DNA from: Tetraselmis striata
Taxonomy: Eukaryota > Chlorophyta > Chlorodendrophyceae > Chlorodendrales > Chlorodendraceae
NCBI GenBank assembly: GCA_006384855.1
Contig: VCJN01002889.1
Span: 124,001-188,000, forward strand
Direction of reading: 5' to 3'
Length of the DNA stretch: 64,000 nucleotides
In this document: in pieces, positions 53,258-64,000 of the stretch
How positions within the stretch are numbered: position 1 is the stretch's first letter
How the letters are laid out: the number at the start of each line of letters is the position of its first letter
The notes under the pieces: model-generated
Told to the model about the DNA's origin: nothing
What the model saw: only the letters and a program-made list of their open reading frames with translations
Databases searched by the model: none
Made by a program: the position numbers and the translations under genes

Positions 53258-55410
53258 GGCGGTATAGTTGTTGATTTGGCGGAAGTCGCCTTGCACGCAA
53301 CTAGAAAAGCCCGGAGCCGGGAGAAGGGGGCCACGCGATGCGATAAAACCACGTTAATACTTGTACTCGGCGGCTCGACGTTCGCTCACTGCTAGGAGGG
53401 CAAGTCGCTAGCTGCGCTGTTCTTGGTCGGAAAGGGGTGTGGTGCACCACATGTGTTGAACGAAAGGGGCGTTGATACTGTGAGCCTGCCCTCTGCTGTG
53501 CGCACCCCGCTTTGTCTTACTTTATTCGTGGACTTTGCCCCCGCTGCACCAGCGGCATGCGCAGCGGGCTGCGTGTCCCCTCGCCGTCCCGACGGCCCCC
53601 ACCCCTCTTACATCACGGATGGGGTTGGTACATCACAACCCTCGCATCACAGTCGTACCAGTACTTTTCGCGTACAGGCGCGGTCCCGCCAATTTATGAT
53701 TTGTTTCGCAATCCTTCGCCATCCGATGCATATTTAACGATTCTATATGCTTATTTTTTCTTTTTTTGGGCCACGCAGGACTCATATTTTCATGCTGCTC
53801 GTTTTCGTCCGTCAAACAAAGCTACTACTATTCGCATTGGTCAATAATTGGCCAATAATTGACCAAAAATAGGGACATGTCCCTGTTCTGAGACCGGTCA
53901 ATAATTGGCCAAAACAGGGAGCCTGGGTTCCATGTACATGCAATATTCCGCCGCGCGCTGACGAAGCTTTTACCTCATCAATTTTAGATAGAGTGCTGGG
54001 ATCTCCATTATTATTGGCATGATGCAACGACACCGCATTGCGTGTGGATGCCTAGTCTTCCAAGGCCATTCCGGACCGCGTCCCACTAATGGTGGCGGCC
54101 AAGCTGTCGATCGGCATCGAATGTTCATTGGTGCATACCTTGATGTGGAGCGCGTGTGACATACGCACGTAAGCTGTTCATTGGTCCGGGAAGACAGATG
54201 CGAATGAATATAAAATCCGGCGGAATGCATTGCCCCCCCCCCCCCCCCCCCCCCGATGATATGGACGACTCATCACATCAATTTAGACAGCACTCGCCGA
54301 TTGCTGGACCGCCAGAGCACCAAAAACGCATGACCATGTCATTGGCAATATATATGGTATCAATGATGGAGGCACACGAGTGATAAGATAATGAGATGCC
54401 GAACTAGTGCAAGGTAAAGTATCTATTTGAAGTACAAAAATCAATGCGCATCATATTTTGCAAGTGCTGACGAGCATCAATTAAAAACGAGGGCATCCGA
54501 GCAGCATGGCCATGAGCAACGACCATATGGTGGATCAGTGCAATAATAGATAGGGATGAATAATACATGTTGGGCACAAAGTGTAGCACACGGTCCCGGC
54601 CGCTGGCAATGAAAGATCGGTCGCAAAGATGATGAGACTGAGTGAAATTTACACAAACCCCGGTTACCAAAAAGACACGACGCCCGAATCTAACATTACT
54701 AAGTTATTAGACCGAGTGGGCGATGCAATTTGTCCCTACATAAATTGTTGTTTTATTTCGGCCACAGGCTCTTCAATAAGTATTATTCGTGTTATGAGAT
54801 AAACAAGTCCAACCATTGAACAACGCTAAGCCCATGCCACTGTTCTCGCACCCTAATTCGGCATGCATGATGTCCAAGCATGCGCCTAGCTATTGCCATT
54901 GCACAATAGCACTAAAATGGACTAGCACGTTGTGTCATGTTTTTATAACAAATCCTATAATTGCATACTTTTGTCCAGTCGCATGATATATAGGTAACGA
55001 GTTTTTAAATTTTGTATTTGAAATTTGGGCAATATTTACTAGGTCCGCAAAACGCATACTTGGCACATAATTATGCCATAGCATATCCGGCGGCGCCGCG
55101 GCGCGCGCAATTTAAACCACTAAAGGAACAGATTCAGAAAGACCCGCGGTAGAGTATGTAAACGAAGGGATTAATATAAATTAATGCATGATGAAAATCC
55201 CCTACAAGAATGGACGAGCAAGGCCCGAGAATGCCGGTCGGAGGCGATATGCTGCCAGCACGCGAGGTGCATATTGCCGCATGCCGCCGGGTAGGACATA
55301 AACGTGTAAGCCATTCGACAGCAAAGAATAAGCCGGCAGTTAAGCCGGTAGGGCTCGGGGAACACCGCCCCCCGTTGGTTGTCCTGCAGTGGCATATGCC
55401 GGTATGCAAC
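53258..55410. other. Gene-poor, AT-richer stretch before CACTA copy B
   Basis: It holds an imperfect palindrome and related motifs at 53838-53910 and a C-run of 22 (54233-54254). Composition shifts to AT-rich from about 53740. I see no gene. Confidence 0.5.
53838..53910. repeat. Clustered palindromes (GGTCAATAATTGGCC)
   Basis: TTGGTCAATAATTGG is followed at once by its near-perfect complement, then GGGACATGTCCC, then GGTCAATAATTGGCC again. Confidence 0.8.
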
Positions 55411-55450
55411 CCTTAGCCTCCCGGACTGTCTCGTAATTATACCGTAATGG
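55411..55450 (+). repeat. CACTA copy B 5' terminal repeat
   Basis: CCTTAGCCTCCCGGACTGTC, then TCGTAATTATACCGTAATGG. It is nearly the same as the copy A 5' end; two bases of the CACTA core are mutated. Confidence 0.85.
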
Positions 55451-55749
55451 CCCGTAATCGCGATTTTCCCCTGGAATGGGTGAGTAATCCCCGTATCTAC
55501 CGTGTATGGGTGAGTATGGCAGCGATTCTATATATAGATGAATGCCGAACTTCACGTGGGCGCTGCCATATCCAACTAAGACGTTCGGGATGCGGGGGAG
55601 AATATTCTCGTCCAATAAGTCTCCCCCCTCCCCCTGGTGCCCTCCTTGACGTTCCGTAAGACCTGCCATAGACCCACCGCAGCCCAGTTATAGCCTCCTG
55701 TATGTATTATCCAGGTCGTAGGTCTGTTGGAGATGGGATAACGAGGACG

Positions 55750-58700
55750 CGGATCCGGCGGATAGGGAGCAGATGATGAAGGTGATTTACGACGACGGCG
55801 AGTCATCGGAAGAGCTAACCGAGCCGGAGATACAACCGCTATATCTAACGACCGAGCAGCTGGGCGATTTTACTCGCATAATATTGCCTCAAGGCGCCAT
55901 TGACGCCCTACCGGCGGTGCGCCCCTTGCGCACCCACCGCTAGTGCTTTTGGGGGGCGCTTGCCCGCGTTGTTGACCCATAGGTTAGGTATGGTGAGAGT
56001 GTTGCACAGGAAACGTGCAAACGATTATTTGATTTGCGTCCTTATTGCACGCGCATTCGTTTAGATGCTTGCGCGCATGTGCAGCAGACAGGTGCTACGC
56101 GAACTTCTTGACGCCGACACCGACGCCGATCGCGACGCCGGGGGTGTTGTCACGGGGGTTGTGGACGGCAACCCCTTTGGCGACGGCGTAGTGACAGCGA
56201 CGGCGAAGGAGACGCTGGCGCGAGGTATGACTTCCATACAGGGACCGGCAACGCTCGAGGGAAGTACGACGACGGGAAGAGATGATCGTGTCGACTCCCC
56301 CTCCCCCATGTGTGGCGCCTACTAGCTAGTCCGTTGCTAACACCTGCTCCTCGACCCCCTTCGCAACAGACGCCGTCAATTGCACACCGGTGCCGAGGCC
56401 ATCCTGATGGAGGCCGTGCTCAATCTCTGTGAGTGGAAGCTGAGGCACAACATCCAGACGGCGGCGTTCGAGAGGCTGTCGAAGCTGCTGAAAAAAACAC
56501 ATGCTACCGAAGGATGGGTCAGAGCTTACCGAAACGTGATGGTACCGGGTGGAGCAGTGCCCGAACGTCCCGGACATCGAGAAGTATATGGATCACTATT
56601 GCCCGAACGACGAGCATCGACGATGCGGCCACTCCCTGGATGGTGGTTGGACGACGACGACCGCTGCCCTCGCTGCAATTTGACACGCTTGACACCGGAG
56701 TCACTGCGCCACCCACGCCGGGCCACGCCTCAACCGCGCAAGTTTACTACGACTTCAACGTACGTGAGGTGACGCCCCCCCCCCCCCCCCCCACCTTATT
56801 CCGTTTGCACCTAGCTACACGTCAGTATTGTCAGCGCAAAGCGTAATTGAGTTCTTGTTGTTGTTGCACAAAACACGATGCATGTAGTGAAGCAATTCTT
56901 TTGGGATGAGGAATGGGCTCTACGCAGAGCCACATGTAGAGACCAATCCATCAATGGGTTTTGGAACTGAAGCATGCAAGGCCATGGATTTGTCACCAAT
57001 AACGGGCAATTTTCTCTCAACAAGACAACGGGGTGCATGCTTTATGTTGATATGGGGTGGAGCTGCACTAATACAGCATAGCATATTCTTGCTGGATATT
57101 TGGCATTAGGCTCGTACCCTAGTGATGTTATATGCTGCGAGATATATGAGTATAATTATAGTTGGGTGGTTTTGACCTGCTGTGCGGTAGTCTGGCCTAT
57201 TATTGCATGTGTCAAGATATGCCATCATCAAATCGGGGGCAGAAGCGCAACATAAAGTTGTTGATCATCATCACGTGTCGCTTTGCACCAAAGCACATTG
57301 ACATATACATGGAGGAGACACTCAAGGCGATTGCCAGAACGCAGAGCACGGAGGGCGCACAGAATGTTCATGATGTGTATGAGGTGACTGAGAGCGATGG
57401 CAAGAAGTCCAGAGCGCGCTGCGACTTGCAGCATCAAGTGTGCATCCACTGTCAACCTGAAATGGGCATGTTGGCCTGCGATCGGCTGTTGCCGGCATGT
57501 AGCACTGACATACACAATGTGCGATGATGGACTGCATATATAAATCGCGGCGCCTTCTTTGCTGACATGTTTGGACACTTCAAGGAAGCGTGGTGGAATT
57601 ACATCGTGGCACGGCTGCTCCTACGGTCTGTTGCAGGGTACAGAGGGCATGGACAAGAAGAAAGGTTTGACTCTTCATGCGTTATGAGTATGCATGCATA
57701 TATCGTATTACGACTCTGGATGATGTTGATCACTCATGGGCGGCTTCGGGTGCAGGCAAGCACTACTTCGGAGTCTGCCGTCCAGACGCCCCTTATTGCG
57801 ACGGCTATACGGACGGCGTGCAAATGGTGGTGATGGACGCAGCGCAGGGAAAGACTGCCGACGACTATAACTATAACGATGACGATGACGATGACTATAA
57901 ACCCAGCATTGCCTGCTGCGGGGATGTTCTCCTGCAGCTGCCCAGCACAGATATACGGTATTTGGCAGTGGAGGCCGGCCGGCGCAAGGCGCATCGTGCG
58001 GACGATAACCGGCACTCCAAGCATGTCTCTATTTGTGCGGCGGCTGCCTAATTTAAGCTATGTTGACTTTTGGCCGCTGCCGATAGCACACGCACTACTG
58101 CTTGGGGTAGTCAAGGACTTTTGGGAGTATGTCGGCGCCCTTAGACTTAGTGATCTTTTACATCACCGTTCCTGCCCGCCCGTGGTTCCTGCCGCAAGGG
58201 GCGTTGCTAATATGTGCGTGCCCTCACAGGATATGCGGCCCAAGATGAACAAGATGCACAGGCGGATGGCGCTGGTCGCCCTGACCAGTGACTTTGGTAG
58301 GCCAGTCCGGCCGATGCTGCCGTCAGCCGGCACTAGCGGTGTGGTGTGTGCCAACTGGACATGCGAGGACTTCCTGCACTTCGCGCGGACGGTGGCAGTG
58401 TTGGTCTTTGGGTGAGGGCCCCTCGCTGCTATTGCTAGGAGTGACACAGCCCAGCTCCGCTGTAGTGGGGTGCTGTCTTATGAGTACGTGGCATGCGCAA
58501 TTCCAGCAGTAGGGGTATGTTTGACACCGCAGAGCATCAACACATGGCAGTCATGTGGCATATGCTGCAAGGAGCGGTCATCCACTACCCGAGGGACCGC
58601 GAGGAGTGTGACGCTCCAGCTAACAGTGACGAGTGCCAATGTATCAACGAGTACATAAAAAAGCAGCGGGAGGAGGGCTTCAAATGCTTGCTGTCCTATG

Positions 58701-59796
58701 CGCAGATGCGCTGCCGCTATTTGCCTGATGAGATGATGAAATTAAACCTGCACCATCTGGTCTGCCGAGTCAAAGCCCAAGAGGCGGCCAGGGGCAGCAC
58801 TGCTGCACGCGACTCAGAGCTCAAGATGGAGCGTACCGTGCGCCCCCCCCCCCCCCCCTTGCCCTCACACGCAATGTGTCTAGGGTGCTGTCATATAAAT
58901 GCATGCCCTAAATGTCATATGCAGATGCATGAGGTGAAGTTCGTGGCCATAGGCAGTGGCACCACTGACACAGAGAGGGCATACTTGCGGCAGTTGTTAC
59001 TTGAGGTACGCATCAAGTTCCTGCGTGCATGCCTGGGCCCGGACTCCCCTAGCATAATACGGCGTTGTGGCGGCCAGTCTTCTTGGGACAGTGGGAGGGC
59101 TGGAGCATCTCATGAGCTGGTTTCACTGCAAAATTTTGTGAGTCGACCAGTATAGAACAAGATAATGCTGCCGATCGGTGTGAGCGCCGCCGTGGGTACA
59201 GGGTACCTAGGTCGGTCGTCTCACAGAAACATTATTGCGGTTCAAATCGCTAATTGCGCACACTGTTACATAGCAGACTGACGGCATGATTGGGCGGCAT
59301 GTGCAGATGCGGTGGACAAGTACTGTCAAGGAACTGGCACTCTGCAACCTAAGCCAGCCAGCGCACACATGAAATGGGGCTCGATCCCCATGACATCAAG
59401 CATGCCACACTGCGAGACATGCGTGCCGAGGTGGAGCAGCATGACAACCACGTGTATATATGGTGGGGAAGGACTTCATGGAGGTGACCCACACCAGCCC
59501 TTCGGTGCCGGACCTCACCCTCGCCGTGTGCCGACTGCACGCAGTTGAGCGCATGGTGATAGGCCCCCGCCCTCGGCACTGTCGTGTGGCAGAGCAAGGC
59601 GCCACTTCGGCCAAACATTCGCAAGGGGCATGATGCCTTCCTTGTCGCGCTGAATCACATCGGGGAGAATTTGTGCTGCTTCTATGCTGATCCGGACATA
59701 GTGACAGACCAACACTTATCCCGGTTTGGCATGTCCTTACATGATGTGGCGCAGTATGTGAGGTGCACACATAACACAATGACCCTGCCTTACTAG
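55750..59796 (+). pseudogene. CACTA transposase, copy B, degenerate
   Basis: Pieces in order, in several frames: an acidic start near 55773 (MMKVIYDDGESSEELTEPEI); 56400-56770, with EAVLNLCEWKLRHNIQTAAF, CPNVPDIEKYMDHYCPND and DRCPRCNLTR then YYDFNVREV, the Cys motifs and entry of Tnp2-type transposases; 57162-57527; 57677-58051 (DIRYLAVEAGRR); 58020-58415 with DFWPLPIAHALLLGVVKDFW and NWTCEDFLHFARTVAVLVFG, the typical catalytic-region signature; 58493-58830 (DREECDAPANSDECQC, KLNLHHLVCRVKAQEAARG); 58920-59040; 59400-59560 (DNHVYIW...); 59584-59796. Stops and shifts show decay, and C-runs lie between pieces, probably in introns. Confidence 0.75.
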
Positions 59797-60252
59797 CTGA
59801 ATTTCCGTATAGTTGGTAAATATAATCGATCAAAGTTAGTCAGTCGCTTGTCTCACTGTTTGGGCTTGTGCATACGCGTACCGTCGAATTTAAAGCTCAT
59901 TACGCCATATTACGCGACCCATTCCCCGTTAAGGGGTAGCTACGGCCGAATTAAGATGTCGCAAATATGTGTCAAATGTGTCCTCATGTAAACGCTATTA
60001 AATAGGGTCGCCATACGGTATATTACGCTATGGTTACGCAGCAAGCCGGAGTGCGCTATATAACAGCGGAGCGCAATGAGTAGTCGTCCAGGCGTGGCAC
60101 CGGACTACTCATTTTTTTAATCCATCAGCTGCGCCTACCTGACGCACACTCGCACACCCGCCAGACAGTACTAGAACTGCTCGTCCCCCAACACCCTCCA
60201 TCATATGGCCACCCACGCCAAGCTCATTCCAGGCACCCCCTATGGCTAAGAT

Positions 60253-62075
60253 GTGAGGACTAGAGGCATGACCATTCCACTCGGTGCTCTGTGCATCACG
60301 GGTCGCATCGTTGCGGACGTGCGGCATGCACTGTTCCGCGGCTGGGCGACCAACAACGATATCCGCGTTCACCCAGAGCAACCACAAGGCGAGGACGCGT
60401 TCCGGCATGGTCGCGCGGGCATACTAAACAAATGCGCTGAGCGGAAGCAGTACGGCGAAGCCAGGAAGAAGAGCCTCCTTGAGGCAGGTTTTCAAGTGTT
60501 CGATGAGGGTGCCGTCACGTTGTATTTCACCTCGTGCGTACCCGACGCGACGCGTGCCCACATCTTGACCCCCCCCCCCCCCCCCCCCCCCCGCCCCCGC
60601 GCGCGCGCTCCCCTCCGCAGGATCTGACATGGGCACTGGCGTTAAGAACGTTTCCGTCGACGGTCCACCCCATACTCTCACAAGCGGGGGGCTGGAGTCC
60701 ACCCTGAAAGGCACAATGAGTTGGCGGGTGGCTGACATGACTGCGTAGAGGATTTGAATTTCACAGCGTTGACCGCCCCGTGCTGCATTTTTGATGTTGC
60801 TCCTACAATTCACGACAACGCGGTGCTGTCGGCTGTCTTTGACGAATGCTGACACTCAGACAGAGACCCCTGACCCTTTGAAGAAGACGCCGAGATTTCA
60901 TAGCGCCGCGCCCCCGTACATCGAGCGGATCTGCTACACTACCTTCAACTACCGTGCCGGCTACACAGCCGTAAACCATATCTACGCCAAGGAGACCATC
61001 ATCGCCGCGTTCCGAGAATACACCCCCTCCCCCTTCCTCCCGACCCCACTGCGACCATCCTTGTGGGTTGTGCTGACGGTGCACCTTGCGTTGAACATGA
61101 AGCATGAGAACGTGAGGAACTACCTCGCTCGGCTCTACTTCCAGGATGAGGGCAAGGACGGCCAAGTAGGTAGGAAGAGGGACCATTGCCGAGCCAGGAC
61201 CGACTCGCGAAGTGTTAGCTCCGAAACCAGTGAAAGCAATTCAAAAGATCCGATCATGTCACATACACGCGGGCAACCGCATATATAGCCATACAGCCGG
61301 TACACGGGCAGCCGAGTACTGGTATACCGCGCTATACAAATATCGATACCGGGCAGCCGAGTATCGGTACGTGTATAGCTAACACGAAGGCCCTCGACCT
61401 TGCATGGGCATGCATGGCAGCAGAGCGAGTTGGGGAGGTACTACCAAGCCGGCAAGTGCGCCCCTTCTAACGTGATGTTCAAGGACGATAAGGAGGTTTG
61501 CGAGGTGACGCCGCACTCGGAAAGTTGGAAGCCGCAGGTGAGTCGCGTTTGTTTTCGCACTTGTTCGAATACACATCCACCGCCGTCGCGACAAGCAATC
61601 AACACGCATACTAACTTTCGCAATTGCATGTGTCAGACCCCGCCCAATCCCTCCGTCCGGCGGTAATCCGATCGTTTCGATTGCTCAGCGGAACAAGGTC
61701 ATGTCGCCGCCGCTGGCGGGCACCGCCGCGTCGCCAAAGCTCCAAGCCTTGGCGGGCGTGCTGGCGCAGCAACACAAGAAGGCGGGCAGCATCATCAAGC
61801 ACAACACCATCGCGGCCAAGCACCTGGCCGCCACGCAAGCCTTCCCCGGCGACAACGTCGACGAGGGCAGTAGATCGGAGCCCCCGGCCAAGAAGGCTTA
61901 GCAGCCCGCCAAGCCGGCGGCTGGAGTGCCGGCCCGGGGCCGGGGTAGTGCTGGGGCTAGGGCCGGCGGTGGGGCGTTCGGGTCGCGGGCCGGCTGCGAG
62001 GCCGCCGTAGCCGCTGCCGCCACCCGCGCACAGCAAGCCCGCCGCCGTGGCGGTCCCAGCCGAAACCGGATGTAA
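60253..62075 (+). pseudogene. Second gene of CACTA copy B, unknown function
   Basis: Same order as in copy A: GMTIPLGALCITGRIVADVR and DIRVHPEQPQGEDAF; CCIFDVAPTIHDNAVLS with stops in this copy near 60847; PPYIERICYTTFNYRAGYTA; HENVRNYLARLYFQDEGKDG; SELGRYYQAGKCAPSNVMFK and CEVTPHSESWKPQ before a GTGAGT donor; after the intron, MSPPLAGTAASPKLQALAGV, AGSIIKHNTIAAKHLAATQA, EPPAKKA, a TAG at 61899, and an RG/A-rich tail ending RRGGPSRNRM. The intron positions agree with copy A. The C-run at 60570-60592 lies at the same place as the G-run (other strand) in A. The family is not recognised. Confidence 0.6.
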
Positions 62076-62316
62076 ATAATTTATTCCGCCCGTCCACTGC
62101 CGCGCGCCCGCTCCGGGCACTTCCGCGCGCTATCGCGGAATAGGCCAGAGCGCAGCGAGTTTGTCGGGCTTCTAGAGGCAGATCCCGGATAGAACACTGC
62201 GTATATTGCGTCGCGACGACGTGTGGTATGCGCATGATTCAGTTTATTACGAGTATGTCACGGAACGACTACAGACGAGTGTCATGATACTAGTAAGATT
62301 ACATGATAAATACATG

Positions 62317-62356
62317 GTATTACATACTTATTACGAAGTGGTTTGGGAGCCTAGTG
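62317..62356 (-). repeat. CACTA copy B 3' terminal repeat
   Basis: On the minus strand CACTAGGCTCCCAAACCACT, then TCGTAATAAGTATG. It matches the left (12611) end of copy A with several differences. Confidence 0.85.
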
Positions 62357-63277
62357 TAATATAGACGACTCGACTACGCTTCCTACCAGCGCCGCCGCGC
62401 TTTTGTTCGGCTTGCTTTCTCCCAATGTGGCCCCCCACAGCCTTCTCGACAGCGCCCCTGCTTCGCCGGGCGCCGCCCCGCCCTCTCCGCAGTCATGAAG
62501 ACCGCAAGGTGGCTGATATCCCTTTCCTATCTCTGTTTTTTTAGAGCTGTGTTCTTGGGGGTTCCCATTATATCCCTCCTTCGCCCTAGTGTATGCGGAT
62601 CAGCGGATGTCGACACGTATTGTCCGCGGCCTCTACACCACGCCATAAAATTGACGTGGCGGCCAAAGAGCAATAGCACCCCTCTACGGGCAGCCGCGGT
62701 GCTTTGAATTAATGCCGTAGCACGGCGGCTCGTGCGCGGCCGTACTCTACATAATTATCGGTCACCCCAGTACCCGCCGAATCTTAGAAAACCATCATCG
62801 TCCGCTAGATCGGACTACTACTTAGTTTTGTGTTGGCCTGCCGCCCGCACAACCCGCCCTCCCGCTTTTTGTGCTCTTACCGCAACCCCCCCGCCCTTTC
62901 CGTGAACTAAGCGCCTGCGCACTTTTCGGCTAATCTCCCTTCATTTGTCTCCCTCCCTTTGAAACAACCTTGCGAAGTGGAAACCCGGCGATCTCTATGG
63001 ATTACCCGCGGCGGGCGTCAGCATTCAGACGGCAATGATAATCAGGCATGTAAGAATTGTAAGTGTGTTTTAGGTACCCCCTTGCCCCCTCCCGGCCCTC
63101 CATAAGTTCTATTGCTGGCTGATGTACTGTGTAAAGTACTATCGACATACGTGTCCATGGGAAAAGTGCTGGAATTGTCCATATATTGTGCATGGGGCAG
63201 CTGTAACATATTTCGGTGTGCATATCAAGGCATGAGGGTTGTAATCAGAGCACAAGGCACAGAATTATAGTAGTGTT
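62357..63277. other. Intergenic stretch, nothing recognised
   Basis: A 70-codon frame at 62495 starts hydrophobically (MKTARWLISLSYLCFFRAVF) but has no other support. Confidence 0.45.
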
Positions 63278-63670
63278 CTATGGCTGCCCCCACCCCCTTT
63301 TGGCGTGTGCACACCACGCGAACTCGAAGTGCCGAGTGGGCACGTCTTCCATCGCATCCGAAAGGTTGTCTTGGAGCATGCGGCTGCCACCGGACTTGCC
63401 AGTCACACGCCGCCTCTTCTTGCCCAAGGATGGCGAGCTGAACAACTCATGCTCCACGACGACCACTGCAATGTCCTCAACGAGCTCAACGGATAGGCTA
63501 GGGTCCAGGTCGTTCACTGCATACTCTAGCATGCTGCGCACGGTACGGGCCTCTAGCCAATCCTGCTCTAGGGGATAGAGCACGGACCTAACGGAAAGCT
63601 CCCTGCTGTCCCACTTCACCCCCACCGTCACGGTATGCCTGGTAGATACCGACATGGTGCCAGCAGCCAC
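63278..63670 (-). CDS. Hypothetical protein fragment
   Basis: I do not recognise it. The minus-strand frame begins MAAGTMSVSTRHTVTVGVKW and continues with DWLEARTVRSMLEYAVNDLD, then LSVELVEDIAVVVVEHELFS and a basic GKKRRRVTGKSGG that could be a nuclear signal. Residue composition is coding-like to about residue 110, after which it appears to run into non-coding sequence (WCAHAKRGWGQP). It may be the first exon of a gene or a transposon ORF. Confidence 0.35.
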   Translation of the reverse strand: MAAGTMSVSTRHTVTVGVKWDSRELSVRSVLYPLEQDWLEARTVRSMLEYAVNDLDPSLSVELVEDIAVVVVEHELFSSPSLGKKRRRVTGKSGGSRMLQDNLSDAMEDVPTRHFEFAWCAHAKRGWGQP

Positions 63671-64000
63671 CCAAGCCGAAGGCTTGCGACGCGAGATAGG
63701 CGTGGTTGTGGACTGATAGGTGTTTGCGCTCGGGGCGACAGCATCATGCCGGCCGAGCGCGGCGGCGGCAGTGCTGATGAGGGTCGTTGTCCGGTGCGTA
63801 CGCTACGGCGGTTAGTTGGAGCGGGTAAGTAAAGCGGAAAGTACTAGCATCAAAACTGGGCCAGCTATCAAATCCCCCCCCCCCCCCCCCCCCTTTGTTT
63901 TGAGCGACATATGGCACCGAAAACACACTTACAAATCTTACTTGCCTTATCGGCAATTAGCATGGAAATAACGAGTTGTCACGGTATGTAAGTTACGTAT
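63671..64000. other. Window edge, nothing recognised
   Basis: It contains a C-run of about 18 at 63876-63893. There is no gene I can support. Confidence 0.45.

Larger units (their letters stand above)
55411..62356 (+). mobile_element. CACTA (EnSpm-like) transposon, copy B
   Basis: The left end is CCTTAGCCTCCCGGACTGTC (CACTAG changed to CCTTAG), otherwise matching the 5' end of copy A; the right end finishes GGGAGCCTAGTG at 62356. Length is about 6.9 kb. Transposase pieces (55750-59796) and the second gene (60253-62075) lie on the plus strand in the same order as in copy A. It lacks the 1.29-kb insertion and keeps the transposase middle that A has lost. Flanking triplets (AAC, TAA) do not match as a target duplication. 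Confidence 0.9.

Noticed and set aside
53838-53910. Palindrome cluster as a replication origin
   Set aside because: The palindromes are clear, but nothing else (iterons, a nearby initiator gene) supports an origin.
62495-62707. 70-codon frame with a signal-like start
   Set aside because: There is a single hydrophobic start, no other coding sign and no neighbour context.
1-64000. CRISPR arrays, tRNA or rRNA genes, bacterial operons
   Set aside because: I looked for regularly spaced repeats, tRNA-like T-loop motifs and Shine-Dalgarno-led gene runs and found none. The window is eukaryotic nuclear DNA.

Overview
The window is nuclear DNA of a photosynthetic green alga (Chlorophyta). It encodes a plastid magnesium-protoporphyrin IX methyltransferase (CHLM), and its GC-rich, intron-rich genes have GT(G)-type donors, a ribosomal protein eS30 without a ubiquitin-like fusion, and TGTAA-like 3' signals. 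I cannot name the species. Host genes are few and widely spaced, with transposable elements of many kinds, often nested, between and inside them. About thirty long poly-C or poly-G runs punctuate the sequence.

Host genes in order: the 3' half of SEC63 (+, 1-5867, whose last intron is 3.4 kb of repeats); a doubtful hypothetical gene (-, 6654-7774); CHLM (-, 22671-25355, seven exons, one apparent single-base frameshift); VMP1/KMS1-like (+, 26824-29213, six exons), divergent from CHLM; RPS30 (-, 31754-32650, three exons), convergent with VMP1; a short-chain dehydrogenase/reductase (+, 48152-49815, five exons); and, convergent with it, an ERV/ALR-type sulfhydryl oxidase domain fused to a long unknown N-terminal region (-, 51065-53257, two exons joined across a probable GC-AG intron).

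Mobile DNA: a 1.03-kb TIR element with a 64-bp near-perfect palindrome (2886-3919) and two 3'-end fragments of a retroelement (4627-4744, 4811-4910) sit in the SEC63 intron. A pogo/Tigger-like remnant lies at 8272-9199. Two related CACTA (EnSpm-like) transposons stand in inverted orientation 36 kb apart: copy A at 12611-18901 (-) and copy B at 55411-62356 (+). Each has a decayed transposase and a decayed second gene of unknown function, and copy A carries a 1.29-kb insertion with an intact 188-codon ORF. A 225-bp tandem repeat fills 33130-34131. A 2.2-kb TIR element encodes an RGG-rich, Cys-containing protein (34603-36843). An orphan endonuclease-like ORF lies at 37012-37992. Decayed tyrosine-recombinase (DIRS-like) pieces lie in inverted orientation at 38070-40932. 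A non-LTR-type retroelement occupies about 41497-46051, and a 1.35-kb TIR element (46052-47396) is inserted in its 3' end; this retroelement is the source family of the fragments in the SEC63 intron.

The host genes do not form a pathway (ER translocation, chlorophyll synthesis, autophagy/ER membrane, ribosome, redox). The unifying theme is a transposon-dense segment in which comparing repeat copies within the window lets several insertions be dated relative to each other. All exon coordinates were read by eye from frame, splice-site phase and family resemblance; no alignment or search was run.
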